Shown here piece after piece: positions 6,508 to 9,387 of a stretch of 9,387 nt of DNA. The notes beneath the pieces were generated by a model, which saw nothing but the letters and a program-made list of their open reading frames with translations, did no database searches and had not been told where the DNA came from. The translations under genes and the position numbers were made by a program. Position 1 is the first letter of the stretch; each line of letters begins with the position of its first letter. The DNA is from Lachnospiraceae bacterium (GTDB taxonomy: Bacteria > Bacillota > Clostridia > Lachnospirales > Lachnospiraceae): assembly GCA_003542935.1 (NCBI GenBank), contig DPJQ01000250.1:1-9387 (forward strand), written 5' to 3'.

Positions 6508-6513
6508 TATAAT
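6508..6513 (+). promoter_or_regulatory. -10 box TATAAT for the L,D-transpeptidase operon
   Basis: A consensus TATAAT lies about 100 bases before the start codon. No good -35 box stands 16-18 bases upstream (ACCCCA at 17), so an activator, perhaps acting at the palindrome at 6467-6482, may be required. A start near 6520 would give a leader of about 95 bases, in which I see only a weak dyad, TCATAT/ATATGA, at 6518-6537. Confidence 0.4.
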
Positions 6514-6615
6514 AATGTCATATGGGCAACTATATGAATAAGCTTGGAGAAAGATAACGGCTTTGGGCTATATTTTTATTGAAACGACAGATTTGGGAAG
6601 GCAGGAGAAACATTT

Positions 6616-8523
6616 ATGGCAAAGGTAAGGGACAATGGCCTTGGCATGAAGCTGGAAGCGGAACTGGACGAGATTTTAGGCGTTGATGTCCAGAATTTGT
6701 CGGCTTTTGACAGTGGGCATGGAAGCAGAAAAAAAGGCAGGAAAAAATATATTATACTCGCCGGTCTGGCGGTGGTGCTTGTAGCAGCCGGGACGGTGGC
6801 CGGGGTATATACAATCCGGGCGCAGGCGTTTAAAACCAAATTTTTCCCGGGAACGACAATTAATTCCGTGGATTGCAGCAATCTGACTTCGGAGGAAGTG
6901 GAGAATCTGATCCGTACTCAGGTGGAAAAATATTCTCTGACCCTTTCTTTCAGAGGCGGAGAGCAGGAGCTGATCGACGGTAAAGATATTGACTATGAGT
7001 ATGTGGAAGGTACGGAGGTATCCCAGCTGCTGGCATCCCAGGATATCATGAACTGGTACAGAGAGTCCCGGGATACCAGAGAATATACCGTGGCCAGCAA
7101 CACCACCTACGATGAAGAGAAGCTGGCGGCGCTTCTGCAGGATATGGATGCCATGCAGGACAAGAACCAGGTGGAGCCTGAGGATGCTTATCTGGAGTAT
7201 GAAGACGGAAATTTCAAGATTATTAATGCGAAAGAGGGAAGCCAGCTCGACAGAGAGGCTTTTACTGCGGCGGTTCAGGAGGCAATCACTTCAGGCAAAA
7301 CAGAATTGTCCGCGGAAGAGCTGGATCTTTATGCCAAGCCGGCCGTGACGGAGGATAGCGAGAGCCTGATCCAACAGGCCAGCGATCTGAACAGCTATGC
7401 GGCAGCCAGCATTACTTATGATCTGCCCGGCGGGGAGAAAGTGCTGGACGGCGATACCTTCGTGAAGTGGCTGGATAAGGATGAGAACGGGAATTATACC
7501 CGGGATGACGAGAAGTTCACAAAGAAAATAAAAGAATATGTGGCCAAAATGGCCGAAGAGACAGACACCTTTGAGGGGGATATAGACTTTACGGCCACGG
7601 ACGGTTCCAATGTGAAGGTAACCTGCAGGGATTATGGCTGGCAGATCGATCAGGAGAAGGAAGCGGAAGCGTTAAAGAAGCTGATCTACGACGGCGAGAA
7701 GACGACAAGGGAGCCGGAGTACATCCACCGGATGGCAACCACGGATAACGGGGGATTTGGCGATACCTATATTGAGGTTAATCTGACCAGGCAGCATATG
7801 TATTATTATCAGGAAGGCAGGCTGATCTTCGAGAGTGATTTTGTGTCCGGCAAGATGACGAAAGACCGTTATACGCCGACGGGCGTTTATCTGCTGGATT
7901 ATAAGCAGAAAGACCGTACCCTGCGGGGCAGGAGGTATTCTAACGGAGATTATTCTTATGAATCCCATGTGAATTACTGGATGCCGTTCCATGGTGGCTA
8001 CGGTTTCCATGACGCTACCTGGAGACCGAGCTTCGGCGGTTCGATCTATGTACACAGCGGTTCCCACGGCTGCGTCAATCTGCCGTTGTCGAAAGCCAAG
8101 GCTCTGTATGAGATTATTAATGATGAAGTTCCGATCGTGATTTTCTATACGCACAGTTATACGCTGGGAGCGGCGGAGCCATTTGTTGACCGGACAGAAA
8201 AGAAAGACGACAAAAAGGACGACAAAGAAGACGAGGATGATGAGGATGAGTCCTCCAGCAAGGACGGTTCGTCTTCCAAAGATAAAGATGAGTCCTCTTC
8301 AAAGGATAAAGGAAATTCGTCATCCAAAGATAAGGGCAATTCGTCTTCTAAAGATAAAGGTGACTCGTCCTCCAAGGATAACGGTTCGAGTTCAAAGACA
8401 GAGACTCCGGAAACACCTTCCCAGGAGCCTCCCAAAGAGCCGTCCTCCAGCCAGGAGGCGCCGTCTCAGGAACCGCCCGCCTCGGAGGGCGGCGGCGAGG
8501 CCTCGCAGGCAGCGGAAGAATAG
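6616..8523 (+). CDS. Membrane-anchored L,D-transpeptidase (YkuD) with peptidoglycan-binding domains and repetitive tail
   Basis: This enzyme forms 3-3 or related crosslinks in peptidoglycan, or attaches ligands to it, outside the membrane; the catalytic cysteine makes it independent of classical penicillin targets. The protein has 635 residues. Residues 1-43 are cytosolic with a basic end (RKKGRKK), and 45-68 form a membrane helix. Residues ~80-370 appear to be two copies of the YoaR-type putative peptidoglycan-binding domain (PF12229-like), ending near VTCRDYGWQID (336-346). The YkuD domain covers ~384-511: YIEVNLTRQHMYYYQEG, TPTGVY, H465 in GFHDATW and SGSHGCVNLP with catalytic C486. The layout resembles Enterococcus faecium Ldtfm plus an added C-terminal tail of ~120 residues, acidic, then SSSKDKG repeats, then Pro/Glu/Ser-rich. 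AGGAG at 6603-6607 supports the start. Only 9 bases separate its stop from the HAD gene. Confidence 0.9.
   Translation: MAKVRDNGLGMKLEAELDEILGVDVQNLSAFDSGHGSRKKGRKKYIILAGLAVVLVAAGTVAGVYTIRAQAFKTKFFPGTTINSVDCSNLTSEEVENLIRTQVEKYSLTLSFRGGEQELIDGKDIDYEYVEGTEVSQLLASQDIMNWYRESRDTREYTVASNTTYDEEKLAALLQDMDAMQDKNQVEPEDAYLEYEDGNFKIINAKEGSQLDREAFTAAVQEAITSGKTELSAEELDLYAKPAVTEDSESLIQQASDLNSYAAASITYDLPGGEKVLDGDTFVKWLDKDENGNYTRDDEKFTKKIKEYVAKMAEETDTFEGDIDFTATDGSNVKVTCRDYGWQIDQEKEAEALKKLIYDGEKTTREPEYIHRMATTDNGGFGDTYIEVNLTRQHMYYYQEGRLIFESDFVSGKMTKDRYTPTGVYLLDYKQKDRTLRGRRYSNGDYSYESHVNYWMPFHGGYGFHDATWRPSFGGSIYVHSGSHGCVNLPLSKAKALYEIINDEVPIVIFYTHSYTLGAAEPFVDRTEKKDDKKDDKEDEDDEDESSSKDGSSSKDKDESSSKDKGNSSSKDKGNSSSKDKGDSSSKDNGSSSKTETPETPSQEPPKEPSSSQEAPSQEPPASEGGGEASQAAEE
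8251..8397 (+). repeat. Degenerate 24-bp tandem repeat coding for SSSKDKGN
   Basis: The C-terminal tail of the L,D-transpeptidase (residues 546-594) holds about six copies of SSSKD followed by KGN, KGD, KDE or a shorter NG or G, mostly 8 residues (24 bp) apart. Serine codons vary between copies (tcg, tcc, tca, tct, agc), so the protein pattern is kept more strictly than the DNA. That suggests selection for a flexible charged linker, not a fresh slippage event. Confidence 0.85.
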
Positions 8524-8526
8524 GAG
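8522..8526 (+). promoter_or_regulatory. Ribosome binding site overlapping the upstream stop codon
   Basis: AGGAG begins inside the TAG stop of the L,D-transpeptidase gene and lies 6 bases before a GTG start at 8533. This supports the GTG start of the HAD gene and implies translational coupling of the two genes. Confidence 0.75.
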
Positions 8527-8532
8527 ACAGGC

Positions 8533-9354
8533 GTGGCAGAGAAAATATTGTTTACAGATCTGGATGGAACGCTTCTGAATGATGAAAAGCAGATATCCGG
8601 GAAAAACAGAAAGGCTATTGAGCAGGCCGTGGCGATGGGGCACAGGGTGGTTCTGTCCAGCGGCCGCGCCACACAGAGTGTGTATAAGCAGGTGCGGAAA
8701 CTGGGGTTAGACAGGCCCGGGTGCTATGCGATCGCATTTAACGGCGCTGCCGTGCTCCGGTGTGATACGGGGGAGGCTCTTTATGAGAAAGGGCTTGATT
8801 TCGAGGTGGCAGAGTATCTCTTTCGGGAGGCCAAAAAGGCGGGGATCCATTGCCAGACTTATCAGGCGGGTTATACGCTGGCCGAGCGCCATTCGGAAAT
8901 ACTGGAATTTTATGACCGCAGTACCCAGGGAAAGTCAAAGATCGTGCCGGATATCCGTAAAGCACTGACCACGCATCCGCCCAAGGTACTTTTAGCCGAG
9001 CTGACCCATTCCGGGAAGCTGGAGGCGTTTAAAGAGGCCCATGAAGCGGCATTGGCGGGAAAAGCCGAAGCTACTTTTTCCTGCCGGGAGTATCTGGAGT
9101 ATCTTCTGCCGGGGGTGAACAAAGGATATGCCCTGGGCTGGCTATGTGATTATCTGAATGTCCCGCGGGCTGACAGTGTAGCGGCGGGAGATGAAGTGAA
9201 TGACTTGTCTATGATCCGTGCGGCCGGTGTGGGTGCGGCCATGGTAAACGGAGTGGAAGCCCTGAGGGCAGAGGCAGACTATATCACGCAGGCCGACAAC
9301 AACCATGACGGCCTGGCGGAGATCATATATCGTTTCATATTGGAAGAATCATGA
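8533..9354 (+). CDS. Cof-type HAD-IIB family phosphatase
   Basis: This 273-residue cytosolic HAD hydrolase belongs to the Cof/YidA-like IIB group, which dephosphorylates sugar phosphates, nucleotides or cofactors such as FMN and PLP. All four motifs are present: motif I DLDGTLL with nucleophile D9 and acid/base D11; motif II LSSGR (S42 or S43); motif III K197 in GVNKGYAL; motif IV GDEVNDLSMI with D220, N223 and D224 for magnesium. The cap domain lies between residues ~85 and 185, and its sequence does not let me name a substrate. The start is GTG, fixed by AGGAG at 8522-8526 and by the MAEKILFTDLDGT beginning. It is the second gene of an operon with the L,D-transpeptidase; a link to wall metabolism is possible, but HAD-IIB genes often sit in operons without a known link. 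A hairpin follows 12 bases after the stop. Confidence 0.88.
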   Translation: MAEKILFTDLDGTLLNDEKQISGKNRKAIEQAVAMGHRVVLSSGRATQSVYKQVRKLGLDRPGCYAIAFNGAAVLRCDTGEALYEKGLDFEVAEYLFREAKKAGIHCQTYQAGYTLAERHSEILEFYDRSTQGKSKIVPDIRKALTTHPPKVLLAELTHSGKLEAFKEAHEAALAGKAEATFSCREYLEYLLPGVNKGYALGWLCDYLNVPRADSVAAGDEVNDLSMIRAAGVGAAMVNGVEALRAEADYITQADNNHDGLAEIIYRFILEES

Positions 9355-9366
9355 CACATATGTCTG

Positions 9367-9387
9367 ACAGCCGGGGGCTCCGGCTGT
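9367..9387 (+). terminator. Terminator hairpin at the window edge (possibly cut)
   Basis: ACAGCCGG (9367-9374) pairs perfectly with CCGGCTGT (9380-9387) around a GGGCT loop, 12 bases after the HAD stop. The window ends at the last paired base, so a T tract cannot be seen. Confidence 0.6.

Noticed and set aside
6534..6557. Seven-codon open frame (MNKLGER) in the leader of the L,D-transpeptidase gene, possible leader peptide
   Set aside because: No ribosome binding site, no run of regulatory codons and no alternative hairpins suggesting attenuation were seen.
6514..6615. Possible riboswitch in the ~95-base leader before the L,D-transpeptidase
   Set aside because: I could not find a conserved aptamer core or a terminator/antiterminator pair; only a weak 6-bp dyad is present.
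8251..8397. Possible CRISPR-like or intergenic tandem repeat
   Set aside because: The 24-bp units lie inside a coding frame, are degenerate at third codon positions and have no unique spacers.
8183..8578. Arg/Lys-rich plus-strand frame overlapping the L,D-transpeptidase tail
   Set aside because: It is an alternative reading of the SSSKDKG-coding repeats. Its basic low-complexity content follows from the frame shift, and it lacks a start signal.

Overview
The window looks like a chromosomal segment from a low-to-mid GC Gram-positive anaerobe of the Clostridia, most probably Lachnospiraceae. The reasons are strong AGGAG-type ribosome binding sites before nearly every gene, short intergenic gaps with Rho-independent terminators, a clostridial-type diaminopimelate decarboxylase, a membrane-anchored HtrA protease, and an L,D-transpeptidase with a large extracytoplasmic region. 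The genus is inference. I see no rRNA, tRNA, CRISPR array, insertion sequence, phage gene or attachment site, and no intergenic stretch exceeds 300 bases.

Layout from left to right: (1) the 3' part of a rhomboid-fold membrane protein with a C-terminal zinc-ribbon-like tail and no visible rhomboid catalytic serine motif (1-708). (2) lysA, the last step of lysine synthesis (821-2092), followed by a terminator. (3) A secreted mosaic protein (2301-3728) with signal peptide, leucine-rich-repeat segment, lysozyme-like domain, InlB-type repeat and fibronectin-III-like end. (4) On the minus strand, convergent with it, a stand-alone HPr-kinase-like P-loop protein (3760-4665) that has its own good sigma-A-type promoter and shares a bidirectional terminator with gene 3. 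(5) htrA (4908-6374), divergent from gene 4. (6) A membrane-anchored L,D-transpeptidase with a repetitive Ser/Lys/Asp tail (6616-8523). (7) A Cof-type HAD phosphatase (8533-9354), translationally coupled to gene 6, ending at a hairpin on the window edge.

The common thread is the cell envelope. The lysozyme-like protein would cut peptidoglycan, the L,D-transpeptidase would crosslink it, HtrA would handle misfolded exported proteins, and LysA consumes meso-diaminopimelate, which is itself a cell-wall precursor. This is a loose neighbourhood of mostly separate transcription units, not a recognisable single system. Only genes 6 and 7 look co-transcribed.

I did not find a clearly new multi-gene system. 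The best leads are the orphan HPr-kinase-like gene, the mosaic lysozyme-like exoprotein, the zinc-tailed pseudo-rhomboid, and three promoter-region repeat elements that look like regulator binding sites: a TGCAATA array, TTCACA direct repeats and a 16-bp perfect palindrome.
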